From an uncultured Oscillospiraceae bacterium (lineage in GTDB: Bacteria; Bacillota; Clostridia; Oscillospirales; Oscillospiraceae): a stretch of DNA of 45,896 bases. This document shows, piece after piece, positions 16,076 to 23,460 of this stretch. Under the pieces are notes generated by a model, which made no database searches, had not been told where the DNA came from, and saw nothing but the letters and a program-made list of their open reading frames with translations. Made by a program: the position numbers and the translations under genes. The stretch spans positions 1 through 45,896 of the forward strand of contig CATLFX010000018.1 of NCBI GenBank assembly GCA_949935795.1, written 5' to 3'. The first letter of the stretch is position 1, and each line of letters begins with the position of its first letter.

Positions 16076-16184
16076 CGTCTGTCCCCCCTTGAGGTCCCGC
16101 GCGGCCCGCGCCTCAGAAGGGTGGAGGAGCGGGTATTTGACGTATACGTATTGTTTTTATCGGAAGAATAAACTCAAATTGGAA
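16076..16184. other. fliR-flhB intergenic spacer with dyads
   Basis: A 109-base gap in an otherwise tight gene block. It holds a 10-base perfect palindrome ACGTATACGT (16140-16149) and a GC-rich imperfect hairpin (about 16090-16113). On the minus strand TTGAGT followed 17 bases later by ACAATA, or the TCCGATAA there, could be a weak internal promoter. None of this is decisive. Confidence 0.3.
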
Positions 16185-16949
16185 TCATCCCGTGAGGGCC
16201 AGCACGTCGTGGAGGGCGTTGAGCATGGCCAGCTCCGCCTGGAGCAGGAACTCGCTGAAGGGGACGATCAGCACCAGCAGCAGGGCCAGGCCCACAATGA
16301 CCTTCAGCTCGATATTGATGGCGAACACGTTGATCTGGGGGATGACCTTCATCAGCACCCCCATGCCCACCTGGGCGATGAGCTCCGCCGCCAGAATGGG
16401 CATACACAGCTTCACCGCCAGCACGGTGCACTCCACGAACAGCTCCAGCATCAGGTTGTAGGCGGGCAGCCCGATGGACACCTGGCCGAAGGGCACGATC
16501 TGCTCCGAGGTGAGGAACAGCCGCAGCAGGGTCAGGTGGCCCCCTCCGGCGAAGAACAGCAGGGTCATGAGCACGTTGAGGATCTGCCCGGTCACCGACA
16601 TGTTGGCCGAGGCCCCCGCGTCATACATCTGGTTCATGGTCATGCCCATCTGGGTGTCGATCATGGAGCCCGCCAGCTGGGGGATGTAGAAGAAAAAGTT
16701 CACCGCCATGCCCAGCAGGAAGCCAATGGCGATCTCCAGCAGTATCAGCACCATAAATTCCGCCGTCCCCGAGGGGGTGGGGGGCTGCTGGTCCGTCACC
16801 GAGGTGACAAAGACGGACAGCACCATGGCCATACCCGTGCGGAAGGCGGCGGGGATGTTGGTCCGGCCCAGGATGGGGTTGAAGAGGACGAACCCGCCCA
16901 CCCGGGCGGAGACAAAGAGGAACAGGGTCAGTTCCGGCCAGTCAAACAT
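16185..16949 (-). CDS. fliR: Flagellar export apparatus protein FliR
   Basis: 254 residues, strongly hydrophobic with about six membrane segments. FLFVSARVGGFVLFNPILGR near the start and the C-terminal PQINVFAINIELKVIVGLALLLVLI are family features. FliR assembles with FliP and FliQ into the export channel at the centre of the MS ring. It lies between fliQ (15 bases upstream) and flhB, the usual Firmicutes order. The upstream ribosome binding site (GCAGGA) is modest. Confidence 0.95.
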   Translation of the reverse strand: MFDWPELTLFLFVSARVGGFVLFNPILGRTNIPAAFRTGMAMVLSVFVTSVTDQQPPTPSGTAEFMVLILLEIAIGFLLGMAVNFFFYIPQLAGSMIDTQMGMTMNQMYDAGASANMSVTGQILNVLMTLLFFAGGGHLTLLRLFLTSEQIVPFGQVSIGLPAYNLMLELFVECTVLAVKLCMPILAAELIAQVGMGVLMKVIPQINVFAINIELKVIVGLALLLVLIVPFSEFLLQAELAMLNALHDVLALTG

Positions 16950-16964
16950 GGTCCTGCGCCCCGC

Positions 16965-17225
16965 TTAACTGGCGATGAGGGAGAAGATCTCCCGGGTATA
17001 ATCCTGGAGGGTGTCCATCATCCAGCCGCCGGCGACGAGCAGCACGGCCACCACCACAATGAGCTTGAGCACAAAGCCGATGGTCTGCTCGTGGATCTGG
17101 GTGACGGCCTGGAAAATGGCCACCACCACGCCCACCAGCATGCTCAGCAGCAGCATGGGGCTGGCCAGCTTCAGGGCCACGCCCACCGCGTCCCGGAGAA
17201 GGTCGGTCACCTGTGTGGTATCCAT
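16965..17225 (-). CDS. fliQ: Flagellar export apparatus protein FliQ
   Basis: 86 residues with two membrane helices and the conserved core SPMLLLSMLVGVVVAIFQAVTQIHEQT (two pieces around residues 22-48), diagnostic of FliQ/SpaQ proteins. It packs around the FliP-FliR core of the export channel. AAGGAG precedes the ATG, and it lies between fliP and fliR. Confidence 0.95.
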   Translation of the reverse strand: MDTTQVTDLLRDAVGVALKLASPMLLLSMLVGVVVAIFQAVTQIHEQTIGFVLKLIVVVAVLLVAGGWMMDTLQDYTREIFSLIAS

Positions 17226-17252
17226 AGTCTGCTCCTTCCTTCTGTGGCGGTG

Positions 17253-17933
17253 TTAGTGGACTCCCTGCACCAGGGAGGAGAACATCAGGTTCCAGCCGTT
17301 GACGGACACAAACAGCAGCAGCTTGAACGGGGTGGAGATCATGGCCGGGGGCAGCATAATCATGCCCATGCTCATCAGGGTGGAGGACACCACGATGTCG
17401 ATGAGCAGGAAGGGGATGTACAACAGCAGCCCCGTGTAAAAGGCCCTTTGCAGTTCCTCGGTCATGAAGGTGGGGATGATGACCCGCATGGGCAGGTCCA
17501 TGGCCACTTCGTTCAGCCCTGCCGCGTCCTCCGGCACGTCGATATGGGCCAGGTTGCAGTACATCCGCAGGGTATTCCGCTGGGTGTTGTTCAGCATGAA
17601 TTCCTTCAGCGGGACCACCGCCCGGTCGAAGAATTCCTCCTGCCCGATCTCCTGTTCCCGGTAGGGCTCCCAGGCCTCCGTCTCGATGCGGGAGATCACC
17701 GGGTTCATGGTGATGAGGGTGAGGAACATGGCAATGCCCACCAGCACCACGTTGGGCGGGGTCTGCTGGGTGCCCATGGCGGTGCGCAGGAAGGACAGGG
17801 AGATGATGTACCGCGCGAAGGAGGTCATCATCACCAGCATGGAGGGCAGCAGGGCGATGAGCGTGGTGAGGAAGAGAATTTCCAGGGTCTGGACGCTGTC
17901 GCCGTTGATATTGATCAGACTGTCTGTGGGCAT
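17253..17933 (-). CDS. fliP: Flagellar export apparatus protein FliP
   Basis: About 226 residues from the ATG at 17933, which has GAGGTGAGG upstream; the longer frame to 17987 runs into fliO without a better site. Conserved segments: LPSMLVMMTSFARYIISLSFLRTAMGTQQTPPN near 35-65 (given here in pieces: MMTSFARYI, SFLRTAMGTQQTPPN), LFVSVNGWNLM near the end. Five copies of FliP form the channel core with FliQ and FliR. There is no cleavable signal peptide; the protein begins where the mature form starts in enterobacteria, as in Bacillus. Confidence 0.95.
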   Translation of the reverse strand: MPTDSLININGDSVQTLEILFLTTLIALLPSMLVMMTSFARYIISLSFLRTAMGTQQTPPNVVLVGIAMFLTLITMNPVISRIETEAWEPYREQEIGQEEFFDRAVVPLKEFMLNNTQRNTLRMYCNLAHIDVPEDAAGLNEVAMDLPMRVIIPTFMTEELQRAFYTGLLLYIPFLLIDIVVSSTLMSMGMIMLPPAMISTPFKLLLFVSVNGWNLMFSSLVQGVH

Positions 17934-17940
17934 CCCGTCC

Positions 17941-18348
17941 TCACCTCGGTTTCTTTTGCTTGAGTACGGTGCGCAGCGCCTCCGCAAAGCTGGGGGGAGG
18001 CGGCTGGTCCGAAGGGGGCTGGCAGAGCGCCTTTGCCTCCTCGGGGGTCAATTCCGCCGTCAGGGTCACCCCCGAGGGGCCCGTTCCCAGCAGGAGGTAG
18101 CGCTCCCCGGCCTGAACCAGCACCAGGGATTGGTCACGGCTCAGGGGCAGGCGGGCCAGCACTTTGAACTGGGCGGTCCCGCCCCCCGTGCCGAAAAAGC
18201 TGCCGTTCCGGCCCGCCACGTACTTGGTGAACAGGTAGGCCAGCACGACGATGGCCAGCACGCAGACCAACAGCCAGAGCAGGGAGAGGATGTTGTCCAG
18301 CGCGGTGGTTTCCAGGGCCAGGGGAAGCCTGCCAGGGGAAACGGCCAT
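17941..18348 (-). CDS. fliO: Flagellar export assembly protein FliO
   Basis: 135 residues. One strong membrane helix (NILSLLWLLVCVLAIVVLAY, about 19-38) is followed by a small cytoplasmic domain with the typical FliO pattern (KVLARLPLSRDQSLVLVQAGERYLLLG, about 62-88) and a Pro-rich tail. FliO helps assemble FliP into the export core. Its start overlaps the cheY stop by one base (TGATG) and fliP follows, which together with the helix-domain layout supports the call despite weak sequence conservation in this family. Confidence 0.88.
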   Translation of the reverse strand: MAVSPGRLPLALETTALDNILSLLWLLVCVLAIVVLAYLFTKYVAGRNGSFFGTGGGTAQFKVLARLPLSRDQSLVLVQAGERYLLLGTGPSGVTLTAELTPEEAKALCQPPSDQPPPPSFAEALRTVLKQKKPR

Positions 18349-18716
18349 CAGGGCGCGCCCAGGATAGAGGTGACGGTTTTGAGGACGCGGTCGGGCTTAA
18401 AGGGCTTGACGATGAAGTCCTTGGCGCCGGAGCGCACGGCGTCCATAACCATGGACTCCTGGCCCATGGCGGAGCACATGACCACGTTGGCGCTGCCGTC
18501 CTTGGCGCGGATGGCCTTCAGGGCCTCCAGGCCGTCCATGTTGGGCATGGTGATGTCCATGATGACCAGGTCGGGCCCGATCTCGCTGAACTTCTCCACC
18601 GCGTCGGCGCCGTCAACGGCCTCGAACAGCTCGGTGTAGCCGTTCTTGCTCAGGGTGTCCATGATCATCTTGCGCATGAATGCGGCGTCGTCCACTAACA
18701 AAATTTTCTTAGCCAT
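18348..18716 (-). CDS. cheY: Chemotaxis response regulator CheY
   Basis: A single receiver domain of 122 residues: acidic pair in LLVDDAAFMRKMI, phospho-acceptor Asp in LVIMDITMPNMDG, Thr/Ser switch in VVMCSAMGQ and Lys in FIVKPFKP. I start it at the ATG at 18716, with AAAAGG upstream; the longer frame to 18737 lacks a site. CheY-P binds the N-terminal peptide of FliM/FliY to change rotor behaviour. Its place between fliY and fliO is the standard Firmicutes one. Confidence 0.95.
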   Translation of the reverse strand: MAKKILLVDDAAFMRKMIMDTLSKNGYTELFEAVDGADAVEKFSEIGPDLVIMDITMPNMDGLEALKAIRAKDGSANVVMCSAMGQESMVMDAVRSGAKDFIVKPFKPDRVLKTVTSILGAP

Positions 18717-18801
18717 GGTTGATCCATCCTTTTCCATTTATGTTGTGTACCCCCGCATGTCGCCGGGGCGCGATTTTATGAGGTCAGCCCTAAGGCAGTC
18801 C

Positions 18802-20328
18802 TTACTTGTGGTTGGTGGCCAGCATCTCAATGCCGGGGGTCTGGACGATCTCCGTAATGCGCACGCCGAAGTTGTCCTCGATGACCACCACTTCGCCCCG
18901 GGCGATGCACTTGCCGTTGACGAACAGGTCCACCTGGTCGCCCGCCAGCTTATCCAGCACCACCAGGGAGCCCTTGGCGAACTCCAGAATGTCCTGGACC
19001 TTCCGCCGGGCCCGTCCGATTTCCACCGTCACCTGGAGGGGCACCTCCATGATGAGGTCCAGGTTCTGGGCCTGCTCCTTGCCCAGCCGGTCCATGGGGT
19101 CCATCTCCTCCATGCGCACCGGCTTGGTGGAGATGACCTTGGGCTCGGGGGGCGCTTTCTGGACCGAGCCCTCAGGCTGAGGCGGATAGGGGTACGGGTA
19201 GGGGGGGTAGTACATGGGGGGGTAGCCCATATAGCCGCCCTGCATCTGGCCGTCCATCCCGGGCATGGGGTAGGGCATGGGCATCTGGCCCATCTGGGGG
19301 GGCATGGGGGCCTGGGCCGCAGGCGCCTGGGGCGAGGCGGGCGGAGTCTGGGCCGCCGGAGCGGGCTGGGGCGCAGGCTGGGGAGCGGGAGCCGGAGCGG
19401 GCTCGCTGTTCATGCCGGCCAGCATGGCCTCGATCTCCGCCTGGCTCATCTTGTGGTCGCCGCCGCCCGAGGGCTCGGGGGCGGGAGCCGGGGCGGGCTC
19501 GCTGTTCATGCCGGCCAGCATGGCCTCAATCTCCGCCTGACTCATCTTATGGTCGCCGCCGCGGTCGGGCTCCGGCTCAGGAGCGGGGGCCGGGGCGGGC
19601 TCGCCGCCCATACCGGCCAGCATGGCCTCGATCTCCGCCTGGCTCATCTTGTGGTCGCCGCCGCCCGAGGGCTGGGGCTCAGGAGCCGGAGCGGGGGCCT
19701 CGGCAGGAGCGTCGGACGCGCCGGTGACCTCGCCCTCCAGGCCCAGGCTCTTCAGCAGCTCCTTGGCCAGGGCCACGGACATCACGTTCATGAACTCGCT
19801 CTCCAGCGCGTTCTCGATCTTCAGGTAGAAGCGCACCACCACGATCTGGTCCGCCCCCTGGGGCAGGTGCTCCAGCTTAAACTGGTCCAGATCGTTCAGC
19901 TCGAAGGACTGGGGGGTGGAGATGTCCACCCGGAAGCCCAGAAAGTCGGACATGGCGGTGGCGGCGGACCCCATCATCTGGTTCATGACCTCGCACACGC
20001 AGCTGATGGTCAGCTCATTGAGCTCGAAATCCTCATCGGCGGTCTCCATGCCCATGAGTATGTCCACGATGACCTTGATGTCGCTGCGCTTGAGCAGCAT
20101 GATGTTGCTGCCCTCCAGGCCCTCGACGTATTTGATCTCCACGCCGATGGCCGGCTCCAGGTTGCCCAGGGTAAAGTCCTTCACGTCCACCACGGACACC
20201 GTGGGCGTGGTAATATCCACCCGGTGGTCCAGCATGTTTGACACGGCGGTGGCCGAGGAGCCCAGGCTGATATTCATCATTTCGCCCAAGGCGTCGATCG
20301 CCATTGGGCTGAAGATTTGCTTCTCCAT
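18802..20328 (-). CDS. fliY: Flagellar switch protein/CheY-P phosphatase FliY with three internal CheY-binding-type motifs
   Basis: 508 residues, longer than usual FliY. Residues 1-195 are a CheC-like domain with both phosphatase sites intact (Glu16/Asn19 and Glu113/Asn116); 420-508 form the FliN-type C-ring domain (LIMEVPLQVTVEIGRARR, then GVRITEIV). Between them lies a 220-residue linker rich in Ala, Pro, Gln, Tyr. It carries three near-identical copies of MSQAEIEAMLAGM (228-240, 262-274, 294-306). This resembles the LSQ-x-EIDALL peptide that in FliM and Bacillus FliY sits at the very N-terminus and binds CheY-P; here the N-terminus lacks it. The protein would sit in the C-ring, removing phosphate from CheY-P. 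Confidence 0.95.
   Translation of the reverse strand: MEKQIFSPMAIDALGEMMNISLGSSATAVSNMLDHRVDITTPTVSVVDVKDFTLGNLEPAIGVEIKYVEGLEGSNIMLLKRSDIKVIVDILMGMETADEDFELNELTISCVCEVMNQMMGSAATAMSDFLGFRVDISTPQSFELNDLDQFKLEHLPQGADQIVVVRFYLKIENALESEFMNVMSVALAKELLKSLGLEGEVTGASDAPAEAPAPAPEPQPSGGGDHKMSQAEIEAMLAGMGGEPAPAPAPEPEPDRGGDHKMSQAEIEAMLAGMNSEPAPAPAPEPSGGGDHKMSQAEIEAMLAGMNSEPAPAPAPQPAPQPAPAAQTPPASPQAPAAQAPMPPQMGQMPMPYPMPGMDGQMQGGYMGYPPMYYPPYPYPYPPQPEGSVQKAPPEPKVISTKPVRMEEMDPMDRLGKEQAQNLDLIMEVPLQVTVEIGRARRKVQDILEFAKGSLVVLDKLAGDQVDLFVNGKCIARGEVVVIEDNFGVRITEIVQTPGIEMLATNHK
19381..19665 (-). repeat. Three tandem coding repeats in the fliY linker
   Basis: Three units of about 96-102 bases, each encoding GGGDHKMSQAEIEAMLAGM plus an Ala/Pro/Glu spacer (codons about 222-316 of fliY). 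The copies differ by several synonymous changes (for example ATC/ATT and GCC choices), so the duplication is not brand new and the peptide seems to be under selection. Confidence 0.9.
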
Positions 20329-20331
20329 CGC

Positions 20332-21357
20332 TTACTCGCTCCTTTGCTCGGCCGAATAGCATACCTCGTCTATCTTAATGGCCATGTTTTTCTTGTGGGT
20401 GCCCATGCGCCCGGTGAACCACTGGTAGCCGCCGATCTCCAGGAACACGGGAGAGTCCTTGGAGCGGCCCAGGTCCACCACGTCGCCTACATTGAGATGA
20501 TAGATGTCGCTGAGGGACAGCTGGGTGTCGCCCAGCTCCGCGATGATCTCCAGGGTGGAGTCCCGCAGCTTGTCGAAGATCTCCTCCGAGTTGTCCTCGC
20601 TGGTGGCCTTCCGGCCCATAGTCTCCCGGCTGACCTCGCCAAAGACGCTCACCAGCATGTTGCCCGGAAGCACCACGCTCATGCGCCCCTCGCTGCCGCC
20701 GAAGTCCAGCTTCATGTCCACCAGCACCACGGTCTCATCCAGGTTCAGCAGGGTCACCAGGGTTGGGTTCACCTGGGTGTGGTTATACTCGAAGGTGACG
20801 GGCACGTAGTTCTCCCAGCTGCTGCCCATCAGCGAGATGATGTCCCGGAGCAGGTGCTCGTAGAGCTGGAGCTCCAGGTCGGTGTAGGCGTAGCCCATGG
20901 GGATCTCCCGCTCCGACTCGTTCTCGCTGCCCATCATGCGGTCCATCATCCCCAGCGCCGTTGAGGTGGACAAATACACCATCACCGGGTCGTCCACCAG
21001 GAGATCCTCGCCGCCCTCATCACGGGGATGGATGGTGACGTCCACCATGGCCAGCACGTCTCCCTCCATCAGCGCGTTGTTGAACTCGTAGAACTTCTGT
21101 TCCTCGATGCTCTCCACCGTGATCTCACAAGTGGTGCGCAGCTGGGCGTTGAGCCGGGAGCTGATGACCCGGGTGTAGTTTTCAAAGATGCCGTTGAGCA
21201 TCTTGATGCGGTCCTTGGTGAATTTGCGGGGGGTGGTGAAGTCATATTTCCGATATTTTTTCTCTGGCTGTTTTTCCTCCGCCTTGCCAGAATCCCCGCC
21301 GCTCAGCATGGAGTTGAGCAGCGCGTCGATCTGACTTTGTGACAATACTTCAGCCAT
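20332..21357 (-). CDS. fliM: Flagellar motor switch protein FliM
   Basis: 341 residues. The N-terminal CheY-P-binding peptide LSQSQIDALL is at 5-14, followed by a linker, the central CheC-like domain (about 40-235) and a C-terminal FliN-like domain (about 245-330). FliM ties the C-ring to FliG. The loop that usually contains GGPG and contacts FliG reads GSEN at 143-146 (MMDRMMGSENESERE), an unusual substitution. The gene follows motB and is followed after 3 bases by fliY. Confidence 0.95.
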   Translation of the reverse strand: MAEVLSQSQIDALLNSMLSGGDSGKAEEKQPEKKYRKYDFTTPRKFTKDRIKMLNGIFENYTRVISSRLNAQLRTTCEITVESIEEQKFYEFNNALMEGDVLAMVDVTIHPRDEGGEDLLVDDPVMVYLSTSTALGMMDRMMGSENESEREIPMGYAYTDLELQLYEHLLRDIISLMGSSWENYVPVTFEYNHTQVNPTLVTLLNLDETVVLVDMKLDFGGSEGRMSVVLPGNMLVSVFGEVSRETMGRKATSEDNSEEIFDKLRDSTLEIIAELGDTQLSLSDIYHLNVGDVVDLGRSKDSPVFLEIGGYQWFTGRMGTHKKNMAIKIDEVCYSAEQRSE

Positions 21358-21392
21358 CGAACCACCTCACCTTATCTGCGTATGCCGAAATT

Positions 21393-22211
21393 TCATGGAT
21401 TTGCGGACTCCTGCGTCAGGGCTTCGTCGGACGTAGTGATATAATTCTTGATCGCCTCGTTCAGCTCCTCCGCCTCCAGGTCCACGCCGGAGATCATCAT
21501 CTCCACCCGGCGGTTGGGGGCGCGGCCCGCCTCGTCCCTGTTGTTGCCGATGGGCCGCCACTGGCCGAAGCCCTCGGGGGTCATCCGGGCGGGGTGGATG
21601 GAGCAGTGGTCCTGGAGATAAAGCAGCACCTCAATGGCCCGGTTGGCCGACAGCCGGTAATCGTTCCGGGGTTCGTTGCGTTCATTGGGGCTGCCCTGGG
21701 CGGTGTGGCCCGAGATCACGATCTCGTCGATGGCGTCCTTCGCCTCGTCCAGCAGGGGGCAGATTTTGGACAGTACCTCCTGGCCGGCGGGCTGGAGCAC
21801 CGAGCTGTCCCCCAGGAAGAACACGGAGTTGCTGAAGGTGACGTACACCTTGCCGCCGTTGAAGTCCACCTGGATGGTGCTCTCCATGCCTTCCTGGCTC
21901 ACCATGGTCTGGATGGCCTGAGCCAGGTCCTCCATCATTTCGTCGATCTTCTGCTGCTCCTGGGCGGTCTCGCTCAGGCCAGGATTTTGGTCTCCAAGCT
22001 CCGGATCGGCGAGAGGGCCGCCTTTCCCCTCCGGGTCGGTGGTGATCTCGGTGGCCAGGGGGTTGAAGGACATGACCAGGGCCTTCCACTTGTCCTCGCT
22101 GATGGTGGACATGGAGTACAAAAGCACAAAGAAGCACAGCAGCAGGGTCACCATATCGCCGTAGGTGTCCATCCAGTTGGCGCCGCCGCCACCGCTCTTT
22201 TTCTTTTTCAC
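21393..22211 (-). CDS. motB: Flagellar stator protein MotB
   Basis: 272 residues from a GTG at 22211 with AAGGGAGTG upstream. A Lys-rich start leads into the single membrane helix with the proton-binding Asp19 (WMDTYGDMVTLLLCFF). The C-terminal OmpA-like peptidoglycan-binding domain covers about 120-250 (ISGHTAQGSPNERNEPRNDYRLSANRA, in pieces ISGHTAQG and LSANRAIEVL). MotB anchors the stator to the cell wall and conducts protons with MotA. It follows motA directly. Confidence 0.95.
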   Translation of the reverse strand: MKKKKSGGGGANWMDTYGDMVTLLLCFFVLLYSMSTISEDKWKALVMSFNPLATEITTDPEGKGGPLADPELGDQNPGLSETAQEQQKIDEMMEDLAQAIQTMVSQEGMESTIQVDFNGGKVYVTFSNSVFFLGDSSVLQPAGQEVLSKICPLLDEAKDAIDEIVISGHTAQGSPNERNEPRNDYRLSANRAIEVLLYLQDHCSIHPARMTPEGFGQWRPIGNNRDEAGRAPNRRVEMMISGVDLEAEELNEAIKNYITTSDEALTQESANP

Positions 22212-22258
22212 GACGTTTTCACTCCCTTATACCGTGCCAAAACGTTCGTTTCATCGTC

Positions 22259-23098
22259 TTATTCGCCGCTGGACCGGCTGCCCTCGTCCCGCTTCCCCTG
22301 GGGGATGTAGGTGAGCAGCTTCTCCCGCAGGGCCTTGGGGTTCTCGCCGGACTGGATGGACATAATGCCCTCCACAATGATCTGCTTGCACAGCACTTCC
22401 TCGCCGTCCCGGATGCGCAGGTTGTTGGCGATGGGGCCGAAGAGCACGTGGGCCAGGATACAGCCGTACAGGGTGGTGATCAGGGCGGTGCCCATGTCTT
22501 TGCCGATGCTGGACGATCCGTCCCCCGTGAGGCTCATGTTGTTCAGCATGTTGATCAGGCCCACCAGGGTGCCCACCATGCCGAAGGCCGGGGCCACGGA
22601 TGAGGCCTTGTCGTAGAGCGCCGCCGCGTCCTCGTGCCGGGCGGACATGCACTCGATGTCGTTCTCCAGAATGGCCCGGACCTTGTCCGGGTCGTTGGCG
22701 TCCACGATGAGCATGATGGCCATTTTGAAGAAGGGGTCCTCCTGCTCGTTGGCCTTGCCCTCCAAAGCCAGCAGGCCGTTTTTACGGGCGGTCTGGGCCA
22801 GGTCCACCAGCTGGTCGATGTACTTCATGGGGTCAAACTTCGCCGCGTTGAGCATGATCCCGAAGTGCTTGGGGATGGAGCTCAGGGTGCTGGCCGGGAA
22901 GCTGGCCACCACGATGGCCAAGGTACACCCGATGACGATGAAGATACTGGCCGCGTCGAAGAAGTTCCACAGGTTATCAGGGGTGAATGTAACCGGGGGC
23001 AGGCCCGCCGCCTTGGGGCCGATGTTGATGCCCAGCACACACCCCAGCAGGAACACCACCAGAGCAAGGACTACGCCGATGATATATGTAATATTCAT
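22259..23098 (-). CDS. motA: Flagellar stator protein MotA
   Basis: 279 residues with four membrane helices (about 5-25, 45-65, 165-190, 200-222), a charged cytoplasmic loop, and the conserved FGMVGTLVGLINML and GTALITTLYGCILAHVLFGPIANNL regions around the proton pathway. Five MotA surround two MotB. GGAGGTAG lies 9 bases before the ATG. Located after flbD, as in other Clostridia. Confidence 0.96.
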   Translation of the reverse strand: MNITYIIGVVLALVVFLLGCVLGINIGPKAAGLPPVTFTPDNLWNFFDAASIFIVIGCTLAIVVASFPASTLSSIPKHFGIMLNAAKFDPMKYIDQLVDLAQTARKNGLLALEGKANEQEDPFFKMAIMLIVDANDPDKVRAILENDIECMSARHEDAAALYDKASSVAPAFGMVGTLVGLINMLNNMSLTGDGSSSIGKDMGTALITTLYGCILAHVLFGPIANNLRIRDGEEVLCKQIIVEGIMSIQSGENPKALREKLLTYIPQGKRDEGSRSSGE

Positions 23099-23158
23099 AC
23101 TACAGCACTACCTCCAAACCGGCCGGGAGCGATACTGGCCCGGACGCCTGTTTCTTTC

Positions 23159-23374
23159 TTACCGCTTGTCGACGACGGTGATTTCCCGCTGGATATCCAT
23201 CACCTTGGCGTTGTAGCGGGCGATTTTCTCTATGATCTCCTCGGTGCTCTCCCGCACGAGGTAAAAGTCGTGGTTCATCATGACGATCTTGGACTCGGGG
23301 ATGGTTTCGATATACTCGATCTGAAGATGGTTGACAAGGAATTTCTCGTGGTTGCGCTTTGTCAGGACGATCAT
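23159..23374 (-). CDS. flbD: Flagellar protein FlbD family
   Basis: 71 residues. MIVLTKRNHEKFLVNHLQIEYIE and PESKIVMMNHDFYLVRES are typical of the small FlbD/YlzI family found between flgE and motA in Firmicutes and spirochaetes; only the role in motility is inferred from this linkage, the biochemistry is unknown. AAAGGAGG precedes the ATG. Confidence 0.9.
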   Translation of the reverse strand: MIVLTKRNHEKFLVNHLQIEYIETIPESKIVMMNHDFYLVRESTEEIIEKIARYNAKVMDIQREITVVDKR

Positions 23375-23417
23375 AACGCGGACCTCCTTTTTCCTATTGA
23401 AGGACTACAGGGGGATA

Positions 23418-23446
23418 GCCCGGGGAGAGATCGGCTCTCCCCGGGC
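23418..23446 (-). other. Perfect hairpin between flgE and flbD
   Basis: A 12-bp perfect GC-rich stem (23418-23429 with 23435-23446, 5-base loop) 15 bases after the flgE stop. No T-run follows on the minus strand, so it looks like an RNA processing or stabilising element rather than a terminator. Confidence 0.6.
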
Positions 23447-23460
23447 CGGTTCAAAGCTTA

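Noticed and set aside
16140-16149. ACGTATACGT palindrome as an operator
   Set aside because: A single 10-base palindrome without a matching second copy or known regulator is weak; kept only as part of the spacer description.
19381-19665. CRISPR-like or satellite nature of the fliY repeats
   Set aside because: The three units are in frame, protein-coding and differ by synonymous changes; they are not spacers or non-coding repeats.
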